24,613 nt of DNA from Phallusia fumigata. Taxonomy: Eukaryota > Chordata > Ascidiacea > Phlebobranchia > Ascidiidae. A program made the translations under genes and the position numbers. Numbering within the stretch: position 1 is the stretch's first letter; every line of letters begins with the position of its first letter. The DNA is taken from the NCBI GenBank assembly GCA_008931825.1, contig QXVZ01023340.1:1-24613 (forward strand). Reading direction: 5' to 3'. The notes beneath the pieces were generated by a model. That model was not told the origin of the DNA. It did no database searches and saw only the letters and a list, made by a program, of their open reading frames with translations. Positions 1 to 9,365 of the stretch are shown in pieces.

Positions 1-551
1 ATACCAGCTGGTAAGTTGTCAACTGCTGTCTTAGTTGTGTCCCACAACACCACGACGTATTGTAAACAAGTTCAGTGTGATAAAATGTGTTTCGTAAATA
101 AACATGTAAGTTCAGGTTTATAAAAGTGTATGTGTAAAATATGAAAAAAATGTGAAATATATTCTACAAAATTAAGATCGCAGTTGGGCGTTTTACGACG
201 TTTTGTTGGCTATGTAACATTGTTGAAAATCGTTATTGTTTTTTTGGAATTAACACCCCAAGAAATATTGAGGAAACGTACACGTATTGACATAATTAAA
301 AACTGCACAGATATTACAGTCCACTAACAAATTTATTCACAATATCGTCATTTTGTGCCGCCGCAGGGCGTTACCATGCCAGTTGCCTTTCCAAGCCAAA
401 GCAGGGATCTTACGCTCTTGCTACCGCTATGGTTTGTCCGGGATTCGAACCAGAAGATGCCGAAATCCCAACCCGAAGCGAACTGCTGGAAATGTTTCCG
501 CAACACGAAGAAACCATTTTAAAGTTGACGGTCGAAAAGGCTGAAATTTAG
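1..551 (+). CDS. Cupin_5 (DUF985) family protein, 3' end only (upstream tandem paralogue)
   Basis: Bases 1-10 read I-P-A-G with the Gly codon split by a GTAAGT donor at 11. The terminal exon is 367-551, after an AG at 365-366, in the same phase 1, with stop TAG at 549-551. It carries Cupin_5 C-terminal hallmarks: VCPGFE (from about 432), then SELLEMFPQHEETIL near the end. The complete paralogue at 3323-6687 has the same V-P-A boundary, the same intron phase and a matching VCPGFEY...QLMKLYPQHKDII ending, so this is a diverged tandem duplicate whose 5' part lies outside the window. Cupin_5 proteins are small beta-barrel cupins (yeast YML079W is one); the biochemical role is not settled. The last codons lie inside the 105-bp duplication at 532-741. 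The intron is 11-366. Confidence 0.85.
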
Positions 552-741
552 ACCAACCAAAGGTCTAAAATATTTTGAATTGGGGCGACCATCACCCCCA
601 CTTCTTCAAAGAGGGGTCAAATTTCGTAAAAATTTNTCGAAAAGGCTGAAATTTAGACCAACCAAAGGTCTAAAATATTTTGAATTGGGGCGACCATCAC
701 CCCCACTTCTTCAAAGAGGGGTCAAATTTCGTAAAAATTTT
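532..741. repeat. Perfect 105-bp tandem duplication with N at the junction
   Basis: Bases 532-635 and 637-740 are identical as read, and the only ambiguous base of the window (N636) sits exactly where copy one ends. The copy includes the last six codons and stop of the upstream Cupin_5 gene. An exact overlap joined by one N is typical of two contigs abutted without merging, so the second copy may not exist in the genome. A real recent tandem duplication is the alternative. Confidence 0.9.
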
Positions 742-785
742 TCGTTAACACATTTGTTAAGAACGCACGTGTAAACAGTTTATGA

Positions 786-791
786 AATAAA
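786..791 (+). promoter_or_regulatory. Poly(A) signal candidate for the upstream Cupin_5 gene
   Basis: AATAAA lies 235 bp after the stop codon, or about 130 bp if the duplicated 105 bp is an artefact. It is the first canonical hexamer downstream. Confidence 0.45.
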
Positions 792-1106
792 GATGCGTAC
801 ATGTCGAGTTTCAAGCATACGTGATGTACAGAAGATGAAATTGTTCGCAATGGATTATCGAGTCTGTGCTACAGGTTTTACAAAACATGGTGGTACTACG
901 CGATGTGTCTGTGTTATTCTGTAAATAGCTGACTTTGTACTGTCAACCGTAATGGAGTTTTCGGTTTTATTTTACCTGCAGGGCACAAAAAGGGTTGGGT
1001 TGGAAAGGGCCGAGTGTTTGAACTGTGTTATTTAAACGGCTGTTTAATGGCAGTTAGAGATATAAACAAACCATACACGTAAAGCAAAAAGGAATCCGGA
1101 GATATT
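792..1106. other. Intergenic stretch without recognised content
   Basis: I see no coding exon, RNA gene or clear repeat here on either strand. Confidence 0.5.
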
Positions 1107-1114
1107 TTTCTCCA

Positions 1115-1178
1115 GGGCCCTCAATCCACAACACGTTCCAGGACCAAAGTAAAGGAGTGAGACTTAAATGTGCAGAAT
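1115..1178. repeat. Dispersed repeat, copy 1 (mate at 4562-4622)
   Basis: The core around 1142-1176 (CAAAGTAAAGGAGTGAGAC, then TAAATGTGC) recurs around 4590-4625 with a few changes and a short insertion, and both copies follow a CTCAAT...C motif. This is an unnamed dispersed repeat. It abuts the truncated 5' end of the integrase fragment, so it may mark the breakpoint. Confidence 0.55.
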
Positions 1179-1817
1179 AAGTTTGACTCTGAGGCATTTA
1201 GCAAACGGACTCAAGTGGTTGTTTGTCGCTGGACTAGATGGTTTACAGCAATGCCTTTACAAAACATCACTGCCAGCACTTGTGCTGACGCTTTTATTTT
1301 AGATTGGATATCGATATTTGGTTATCCTAGTAGAATTTCCACAGATAGAGGAGCCCAGTTTACCTCATCGTTATGGTCGGATTTATGCAACATTTTGGGG
1401 GCGAAACTTCAGCAAACTACTGCGTACCATCCAGCTAGTAATGGGTACATCGAACGACAACATCGTACCTTAAAAGCAGCCCTTCGAGCTCAAAACTACC
1501 CGAATGACTGGCATTCAAATTTGGGACTGATTTTACTGATTTTGAGAGCAACATTGAAATCTGATATCAATTGCAGTCCTGCTGAGTTAGTTTTTGGAAA
1601 TACTCTACGATTACCGGGAGAGTTCTTAGAAAAACCCATCCCGGATATACCAAAGGATGAGTATGCCGAACGATTATCTATATTTATTGCAACAATGAAA
1701 TTTGTACCACCACGAATCAATACACCTGTAAAATCACATTTGGATCCTGAACTACAAAATAGTTTCTATGTGTTCCAAAACCAATGCTTTGCAAGAAAAA
1801 TAATAAACATCCCATAG
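1170..1817 (+). pseudogene. Ty3/Gypsy retrotransposon integrase fragment
   Basis: A 215-codon frame matches the integrase core (rve) of Ty3/Gypsy pol. An R-W-T-R-W...A-M-P-L stretch stands where the first catalytic Asp is expected, S-T-D-R-G-A-Q-F-T carries the second Asp (residue 59), N-G-Y-I-E-R-Q-H-R-T-L-K carries the Glu (residue 95), and S-P-A-E-L-V-F-G...L-R-L-P-G-E-F follows. The D59-E95 spacing is exactly 35 residues. The first Asp position holds Cys (codon TGT, 1224-1226), so the enzyme should be inactive. Reverse transcriptase, RNase H and the zinc-binding region are absent upstream, so this is a 5'-truncated remnant. It is unlikely to be a functional gene. Confidence 0.85.
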
Positions 1818-2503
1818 AAAATAAATGCTCCGTCGAAGTGTTTAATCCATCCAACGGGGAAATTAAAATCAATATTGCTATGTGTCAAATCTACGTCACT
1901 ACTATTTCAACTCCTACCAAAATGTAAAATAAAAAAGATCATCCCCTCGGCAGCAGAACAAAATATCGGTTCTTTCACCGCCAACAAAATTATTTCCACT
2001 TCGATGAGTTTGCCAACACGTTATCCTCTTAAAAAGCCTGTTCAACAAGACGATTTTCACCAAAGTTACGACAACCTCAAGTCATACACTACAAAATGAA
2101 GATAAGTTTCGCAGAGTATCCAAAGATGCCAATGTCTGTAACTACAACATTGTCAAAACGCGTCATCTTTATTCAAGACATCGAAGAAAATGCGTCAAAC
2201 TCTATTCAACGACGTCGAGTCAAAATAATTCAACGACGATAATCGTCGACACATTCAAGGAAGAACGGCCAATCTACAACATCAAACGCTATCTCGACAA
2301 AAACTAAAAGACAACATCAAAATATGGTACAATGAAAATTTTCCATCAACAGCTTGCAACTCATCTACACCACCATCTGACCCAAAAAGCGGCCAAAATA
2401 AAAGGATGGAGGCACCAGGAAAGAACCAAGAAAAGTATGAAAGCCAAAATAGAACAATTCACAGTTGGCATATTCCGAAAACACTTTTCGGTGGGGCGGC
2501 CTC
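1818..2503. mobile_element. Probable decayed 3' remainder of the Gypsy element
   Basis: A short open frame in another register runs from about 1803 to 1928, which would fit a frameshifted pol C-terminus, but I cannot match it to a domain. The rest up to 2503 has no long frame. It is assigned to the element by position between the integrase and the putative LTR. Confidence 0.4.
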
Positions 2504-2811
2504 TGTAGAGTTTCGTGTATTGACGTCACGTATCAGTGCAAATAACATATGAGGGAGTATTGTCACGCGATTGCATGTACGTTGTATTTCGTCATCGTCA
2601 CGTCATCTGTATTTGACCTCGATTGCCATTTGTCGCTATTTTAGCTCCTTACGTTGTAGCACTCGTACCATTACGTCATCGTCACCTTTTAGGTATATAT
2701 TCACATGCGTTGTAATAAGCCAAAACCCTTGGAATCAGAATCTAAGACCAGACTTAACTAACGTTTATTCAATAAATTCTAACAGGCTAACGTAGTCCCT
2801 TTTACTGGACA
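2504..2811 (+). repeat. Putative single LTR
   Basis: The segment begins TGTAGAG after a purine-rich GGTGGGGCGG tract and could end ...GGACA. It holds a TATA-like GTATATATTC (about 2692) and AATAAA (about 2770), in LTR order. No second LTR is in the window, so the ends cannot be confirmed. Confidence 0.35.
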
Positions 2812-3322
2812 TAACCCGGCCAAGTAATAGTTCAGGTAACATCGAGGACTAAAGAGTTTAAAAGATATCAGGCAAAAGTTACTTCTTGTGTAGCAATGTG
2901 TTTAATATTAGTGTGTTTCAATGTGTTTATTTTTTGTGTATCAAACTTTTAAGACGTCATTTAAACACTTGTAATTATTTCCCTTTATAAGTTAGCCGAC
3001 GTCCTTCTAAAGGTGTAAAGCCTTTATCTCGTCACCACCATTAAACCTTTTTCTTGTACCCTTTTCTATCACAGTAATTATTTCTTTGTTTCGAGGCGAC
3101 ATACCTTCGCTCCCGGTTAAAACAACTCGTTAACTTCTTCCTATAAATTTTCTACAACGTCTTTATTATTAAATTTACGTACGCTCTTACGTATTGGTTT
3201 GTTATGCTAATTGCGCATTTTCTTTCTTTAACTTTGCTTAACTAAGTTACTCAGCTTAAAAAATATAAAATAAACGTAACGCTTGTAGTAATAAGTACGA
3301 CGTTATCAATAGTGACCCTACA
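2812..3322. other. Upstream region of the second Cupin_5 gene
   Basis: AT-rich sequence without a recognisable exon. The promoter of the gene starting at 3323 should lie here, but I see no convincing core element. Confidence 0.4.
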
Positions 3323-6300
3323 ATGTCATTCACAATAGCAGGGGCATTCATTTGTGCAATGGTCGTTTATTACGTAACCAGCGAACTTCTGAAAAGCAAA
3401 AGTACAGCCAACAAAACGGTAAGCTGTAAGAACATTTGTATTTACCAACGTCCGATAATTTGAGAGTTGCAAAAAAGTAGGAACAGTGAATTTACGAAGC
3501 ATGTGTAAACCGGATTGAAAGACTGGCCAGCAATTTCTTGGGTAAAGTTGTGAATTTTGTTATACCGTCCACGCACTTATAAGCATATTTGGCAACAAGA
3601 CTTTACGTCGAACTGAATTCGCCTAATGTACCACCTTTCCTATCTGGTGTATAACTACAAATTTTTGTCGGGTATGTAAGATGAAGTTGGTTGACTAGTC
3701 CCGGTCACAACTACCAAACGAAGTTATTAAACTGAACTTATTAGATTCACAGATTGAATTAGATTTTCTGTGATAACTTCTTGTCTTTAGGATGGCAACT
3801 ACTGGAAGGAAAAGTTGAAACTTATACCTCATCCAGAAGGAGGATATTATCGTGAGTTTTACAAGAATATTGAACGGATTTCCGAACTTCCAAACAGATA
3901 TGGAGAGGAAGCGAAGCGAGCTTTCGGAACTCACATCTACTTTCTACTGACGGTCAGCATTAAAATATTTTCAAACGACACACTTCACAGTTCTCGACAG
4001 CATGGCGCCAGAATTAAAAACTTTATGAGACCGGGTTTTTATGTATTGATTGACGTGACGATCCGATACATTTAGGCGACGAAGAAACGTCCTTTGAAGG
4101 GTTTCCTCCAGCACTTGGTGCAAGAATATTACAAAAACACCCAACAAATGGAAACATATACTAAAACCAATCAAAGTACGCCAGGCCTGAAAGAAGCGTT
4201 ATACTGTATCATGGTAAAACCAATCAAATAATGGTTTATTTCGGCCAACTTAAATTACCACTAGAATTTAGGCTATAGTCCTAGATGCCCCGCCTCACCA
4301 AATCAAATCTTTACGAGTTTTGTTCTACTGCTACTGCGCTTTTCACATCGTTTTAAAGAGCGTTTTGTATTTTCATAACGGTTCAACAATACCAATTATT
4401 GTAAATATATTTGCTATCTAGTAAATATGGGGCCCCGTGACGCAAAAATGACTGTATTTTAACAAAAAAGTTACAGCCGATTGTTCTATAATTTAACAAC
4501 ATTTTGCGATGGCTCGTCACACGTCGAGCAAATGGGATCCCAAAATATTTCTGCACATAGGACCCCTTAGTCCTCAATACGCCGCAGAATCAAAGTAAAG
4601 GTGTGAGACAACTTATAAATGTGCTGGAGACGTTTGTCTGTATAGTGTCATTTCGGTTTTTGTAATCACCACAACTGAAGAAATAAGACTTGAACGGTTT
4701 TCGAGCTTACAAGACATTCATTGTTACGCCACAAGTCCTAGAGTCAAAACAACATGCGGGATAGATTAACGCCCATCATGTACTCGTTTAACAAGTCGCT
4801 ATACGAACGCAATCGGTAACAAAGAGGAGTTTTATAAAACAGACCACACAACTTGTAGGCTCTGAACGGCCGACCTGTAAGGCTGAGCCTCACAAAGGGG
4901 TTTGTCACGTTTAAACACGTCCCGCCCTATTCCAACTGAAGACGACACTTCCAAGCCTTGGTTTAATGGCGTCAAAGCAACAACAATGGCAACCACCAAA
5001 CAGGCAAATCGACAGCAGCAGTAGCAACGGCGATGGTTTTCTAAAACAATAACGAAACCAATAAAGACAAACGTTCGAACAAAGTTGTCAATTAAGAACT
5101 CACCAACTATTTTGCGACACAGGTCAACTAGTACACAGATGACGAGTTTCTACAGTTGCAGTCTAAAGATACAATACAGTTCCAATTGACGTCAACGTTT
5201 ACCAAATAAAATGCACATGTAGCAGGCTTACCGAAATAAACTTGCCGTAAACAGCTCACGTCGGTCACGTAGGGTAATTACTTAATAAACGCACTGTAGA
5301 AAAAACATACAAATCTTCAGTCGCAAGTCTAAACCAATATTTGCAATTAACTTCAGCATGCCAATACTATACACTTACCGACGAACACAGGACGCTGGTT
5401 ACTTGTACATTCGGTCGAAACACAACAGGTATTAATTTTAGCCTTATTTATCGCTGCAAATGCAAATGAGTACAATTTACCATAAGCAACTAAAACGCAC
5501 ACCTTTCTCTGCCACGTTACGGTTGCACAGCAAATGAACCTAGCATTAACTTGTAGACAATGGCCTTCGAATTAAACTGTTACGCACAGTGGGCATTGTT
5601 ACGTTCAATGGCATGACATGTTGCAACACAGGCAGTGGCGGGAAAATGAACGTGGAGATGTAACACAACTACAAAATCCTTTGCTACAAAGTTTGCTGAC
5701 AACCTAGGCCAGGGTTGCCAAACCTTTTGTAACCAACGCACTATTTTTAATGCAGATGCGTCACATATATTTGTACCCACTTTTCAGTCTGTTCCACATG
5801 CAACAAAAAGTGTTTTGAACATATTTGGCAGTATTACAAGCAATCATTAGTTAACATCTGTATTAACACCTGTTGGATTTTGTCTGCACCACCAAACATT
5901 TTTCTTAGTTTGTTGGTCATACATGAATAAAGGAAACACAAAGTTCTAATGCAGAAGCTTCTGATACAAACTGATATAACCCTGCCGAGATGATTGACTT
6001 TAGCTGTGCCTGATACCTGCAAATTTGAATACATACAAGTATATGTTTGTCTCTGCATAGGAACATGACATTGCCCAGTTTCATCGGTTGAAGAGTGATG
6101 AGATTTGGAATCATGTTGATGGAGACGCAATAACGATTTATATCATTAACAAAGTGACTGGGGATCTCGAGACACACCACCTTGGAAAATTTGAAGAGAA
6201 ACATTTCAGCACAATTGTTCCCGCCGGTTAGTCTTAATGACTCGTTTAATATGGTCATATTCATATATTTTTTTAACTGCATAAGCAGAAAAATTGAGAA

Positions 6301-6687
6301 AAAAACACCATATTTTTTTCATGGAGCGATTGGTTTTGCACAGCCCCTGACATAGACATGCTGTATACACGTAAATTTTGTTAAAATTTTGTTTCATTTA
6401 GCTTGAAATTTTGACGTTTTTGCTCAAAGTTAACCTCTGTATGTTCGTAACTAAGGATATTGGCTTAGTTTTGGTCACTTGATAACCAGTTTACAAAACT
6501 CATCATTTCTACAGAAAGCTATTACGCCATTCGGTTAAAAGACGCAAGGAAGAATGGATACGCTCTTGTCACCAATACTGTGTGTCCTGGATTTGAATAC
6601 GACGACTTTGAACTCGCTACTCGGGAGCAGCTGATGAAACTTTATCCTCAGCACAAGGACATTATCTACGAGTTAACCCCGGTTTAA
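3323..6687 (+). CDS. Cupin_5 (DUF985) family protein with N-terminal membrane anchor or signal sequence
   Basis: Four exons, 3323-3418, 3791-3952, 6061-6226 and 6515-6687, have GT-AG introns and keep one frame, giving 198 aa. Exon 1 encodes a hydrophobic N-terminal helix (about residues 5-19) followed by a Lys-containing polar stretch, so the protein is probably secreted or a type II membrane protein. Exon 2 carries L-I-P-H-P-E-G-G-Y-Y-R-E-F, the family's N-terminal signature, and T-H-I-Y-F-L-L. Exon 3 has F-H-R-L-K-S-D-E-I-W-N-H, the cupin barrel strand with likely metal-ligand residues, and H-H-L-G. Exon 4 has V-C-P-G-F-E-Y-D-D-F-E-L and L-Y-P-Q-H-K-D. Length is normal for the family plus the anchor. 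The fold assignment is strong; the substrate is unknown. Two AATAAA signals follow (6764, 6784). Confidence 0.9.
4562..4622. repeat. Dispersed repeat, copy 2 (mate at 1115-1178)
   Basis: CTCAATACGCCGCAGAATC is followed by CAAAGTAAAGGTGTGAGAC and TAAATGTGC. It matches copy 1 with a few substitutions and an extra ACT-type insertion. Confidence 0.55.
5669..5790. repeat. hAT-like dispersed repeat fragment (mate at 7242-7353)
   Basis: The first ~51 bp match 7242-7292 at roughly 78% by eye (shared GCTACAA, CTGACA, GCCAG). Similarity continues to the ATTTGTA/CTTTT motifs. The internal CCAGGGTTGCC recalls the terminal motif of the hAT-type element at 21820-22038. Confidence 0.5.
5963..5988. repeat. 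Short dispersed repeat, copy 1 (mate at 21469-21494)
   Basis: ATACAAACTGATATAACCC versus ATACAAACTGATATATCCC, with further flanking similarity. It is probably part of an unrecognised element. Confidence 0.4.
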
Positions 6688-6743
6688 CAAAAACCTAAAA
6701 CCTCATAAGTCGACGAGTAGGACTGACCTCATATGTAAAATAA

Positions 6744-6789
6744 CATGACCTCAATGGTGTACTAATAAACCATGACCTCAATCAATAAA
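6744..6789 (+). promoter_or_regulatory. Poly(A) signals for the Cupin_5 gene
   Basis: AATAAA occurs at 6764-6769 and again at 6784-6789, about 80-100 bp after the stop. A 12-bp direct repeat, CATGACCTCAAT, precedes each hexamer. Confidence 0.55.
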
Positions 6790-8269
6790 TTACCTGCCAG
6801 AGAATTTGCACATACTTGTAACTATCTTATTGCAAACGTTTCCACAATCAGTGACGTTGTCACCAGTGCAAAAACGAAATGAAAACAAATTTGCTTGTCA
6901 TCTAAAGTTACTTTTTTGCTTCAAACAGTTCTTTCATGCTGGTGACTGTTTAGATCCACGCTAATACTTTACAATAGGAATAAATTTAAAACGATTCATT
7001 TAAGAAACGTTAGTGAAATTTTGTCCTTAGACATTTATGGATCAAAATTCACCAAATGTATTTTCCCGTATAAGACATTCATTATTATCAGTATTTGACT
7101 CAAAACAGCATGTCAACAAACTCATTAAGACAGACTGCCTTATAATTGTGCCGCGTGCGTATGTACTCCATACCGGTTTTGCGTTGCAATTTTGCATTAA
7201 CAAGTCGCTGTAATCGTCAATCGAAGTTCCAAAGAATACAGCTGCAAAATCTGTTGCTACAACATCTACTGACATCCTAAGCCAGAGTTGGCCAACAAGG
7301 ACCGTATGACACTTAAATCATAAGCGCCACATTTATTTGTATGAGCTTTTAGTACTATTTAGCACCTATACGGGCAATCTTTGACATCTCTTAACATTGA
7401 CATCCCTGCGCCGCAAATATCTTGATATTCAGGCCGACGCTATTTTGCCCTAGCCCCAGCTGTTGCCCTCGGCAACATAAATGGGCCAAATTACTAAACA
7501 ATGTATAAATGAGATGTTTGAAGTTTGAATAGTTTTATCCAAATTTTGTGGTCGAAAGTACATTCTAATTTGCGGGGACAACTGACGTAAACGCAGGAAT
7601 GTCGCCTGTGCTTTTTTGAAATTTGGTCAAACGACTAATACTAAAAATCGCTAGCAAAGGAGTGGCGAGTGCAGTCGAAGTAGGAAGCAGGAATATTCAA
7701 AACGCAAACACGCAGCTTTACCCACGGCAGAAATTCTTGCGATATTGTTATTTTAATAAACCTAGGCGGGATGGTTTATATCAAGTCAGAACTTTATGTG
7801 CAATTGACGCCGGGTTTCAATATCATCCTTACATGCCAATTGTCCTTTTAAAAACGAATAAATAGACCGAAGCGTACGTTGTAATTACCTTAGCCCGGTA
7901 CAGAGCCAGCCGCTCACTTTACAAACACATGAAAGTACACAGTCGTGCGAGCAATCGGAAGAGGAGCCAACGCGCTTCAAATTTATGAGCCACCGCTGAT
8001 TGCAGGTTTACGAGGCTTCCAGGACTTTTTACAACATTGCTTGTTTGCTCAAGAAATGTTTAACTTGGAAAAGCAAACACGCGACATTCATTTATGATTT
8101 AGCAGTCATCAATTGTGCAGGTTTGTTACCCAAAATTATAGCTCGGGCAAACTAATGACACGTAAACATGCTGGAAGAACCGATTGTCACAAACTTACTT
8201 TTAGTGTTGCAACGAGGTGAAACGCCGATGCCGTTGGTGCTGGTTTTAAATTTAGAAAAAAAAACGGTT
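6790..8269. other. Intergenic stretch without supported gene
   Basis: Open frames here, such as 7623-7865, have no domain, no splice partner and no family resemblance. The only structure I see is the repeat at 7242-7353. Confidence 0.5.
7242..7353. repeat. hAT-like dispersed repeat fragment (mate at 5669-5790)
   Basis: CTGCAAAATC...TTGCTACAAC...CTGACATCCTAAGCCAG aligns with 5669 onward, and GCCAGAGTTGGCCAAC holds the terminal-like motif. Confidence 0.5.
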
Positions 8270-8273
8270 TAGA

Positions 8274-8517
8274 ACGGTGATTCTTAACCTTTCATGGTTT
8301 GTGAACTCCTGGAGTTGCCAACCGTCCTTTATTTCACAGGACAATCCTTTATTTGGCTCTATTTGTCCTTGTCCTTTCTTGAGATTCGAAATCACGCTGT
8401 TTGTCCTTTATTTTGAAATGGTGTTGACCGGTGTTCATTTTCTTGCTCTCAAGATGTGATTGTAAAAGCGTACCAGAGGCAAAGAATGGCAGGCCGCACA
8501 CCAGGGTTGGACTGGAA
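8274..8517. mobile_element. hAT-like transposon fragments
   Basis: GGTGATTCTTAACCTTT and GTGAACTCCTGGAGTTGCC near the left, and CACCAGGGTTGGACTGG near the right, resemble hAT terminal motifs (CAG-start, TTCTTAACC). Repeated CCTTTATTT words fill the interior. No transposase frame or target duplication is evident, so the limits are approximate. Confidence 0.4.
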
Positions 8518-8933
8518 AATCATAGAATAATCAATCGTTTGCATTTATTATGTTCTGTAGTTTAAGCACGTCCTGTGGGAATGGTATTGATTTCGCTGCT
8601 GGACCGCTGTGCATGTACCGACGCCAGTTTGTGGTCATGTGACCGTTTTGATATATTTGTGAAACCAGCAATTCAAATATCCTGTAACTTTGTATCCTGC
8701 AACGCTCCCACACAAAATCATCGTTGTACAACAAACGTTGTAATATTTTTTAAACATCTGTTCTTGCTTACAAAATATCAACCCTGTTTAGCAAGTCCAG
8801 TTTTTCATTTGTTTACGTTACTAACATACATAAAATGTTTTGAAAAATAAATATTTCTTGTTTATATACCCAAGTAGTTGTTTGATCGCTAAAAAAGTGA
8901 CTGTTTTCCTCTCAGTTCTGTCACCATTGTATG

Positions 8934-8967
8934 ACGCGACAACCACAAGTTGTTGGGGTTGTCGCGT
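8934..8967. repeat. Perfect 11-bp inverted repeat
   Basis: ACGCGACAACC (8934-8944) and its exact complement GGTTGTCGCGT (8957-8967) flank a 12-nt loop. It lies about 330 bp upstream of the kinase mRNA. It could be a hairpin, a palindromic binding site or a transposon scar. Confidence 0.7.
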
Positions 8968-9300
8968 TACTTTTTATTGCAGAAAAGTCGTTACAGCTTA
9001 CAAACCCTCTTAAAATGACGAATTTCCAGCAAACGTCACTGGCAGAAAAACTTTTGCTTGCGTGACTCTGATCGTCACGTTACCAAGCTACCGAAATTGG
9101 TTTGATAAATAAAAAAATTAATAATTAGCTAAATATTTCCCGACTGTCGGCGGTTCAGTTGAAAGTTAATATTTGTCTGATGGTGACAAGCGCCTCAAAC
9201 AGTTTCACTCTGTATTTGGAACAGTATGTTAGCAAGAACTTTGTGTGAAAAGAAATTCACATATGAGCTTGTAACAAAATCTGTATTTGTTTGTTTGCAG

Positions 9301-9365
9301 TCAAATATTTGTGAAAAAAGTTCGAAACCTTTGAACATTTGATGGACATGGATTCAACAACTGAA
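9301..9365 (+). CDS. First coding exon of the kinase-TPR gene (5' UTR and 8 codons)
   Basis: A pyrimidine-rich acceptor (...TTTGTTTGCAG) ends at 9300. The first ATG is 9342, giving 8 codons before donor GTGAGT at 9366. The acceptor upstream of the start means either a 5' non-coding exon or a spliced-leader trans-splice site, which Ciona is known to use. Confidence 0.7.

Larger units (their letters stand above)
3953..6060. other. 2.1-kb intron of the Cupin_5 gene, repeat-bearing
   Basis: No exon of the family is missing, because exon 2 (...FLLT) joins directly to exon 3 (EHDIAQFHR...). The intron contains the dispersed repeat at 4562-4622 and a transposon-like segment at 5669-5790. Open frames inside it are short and unrelated to each other. 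Confidence 0.7.

Noticed and set aside
353..544. 63-aa open frame in another register over the first Cupin_5 terminal exon
   Set aside because: The frame entering at 367 in phase 1 gives the Cupin_5 C-terminus; this one gives no family match.
5834..6282. Antisense open frames over Cupin_5 exon 3
   Set aside because: Shadows of the + strand exon at 6061-6226.
7623..7865. 80-aa open frame between genes
   Set aside because: No recognisable domain, no paralogue in the window and no splice continuation.
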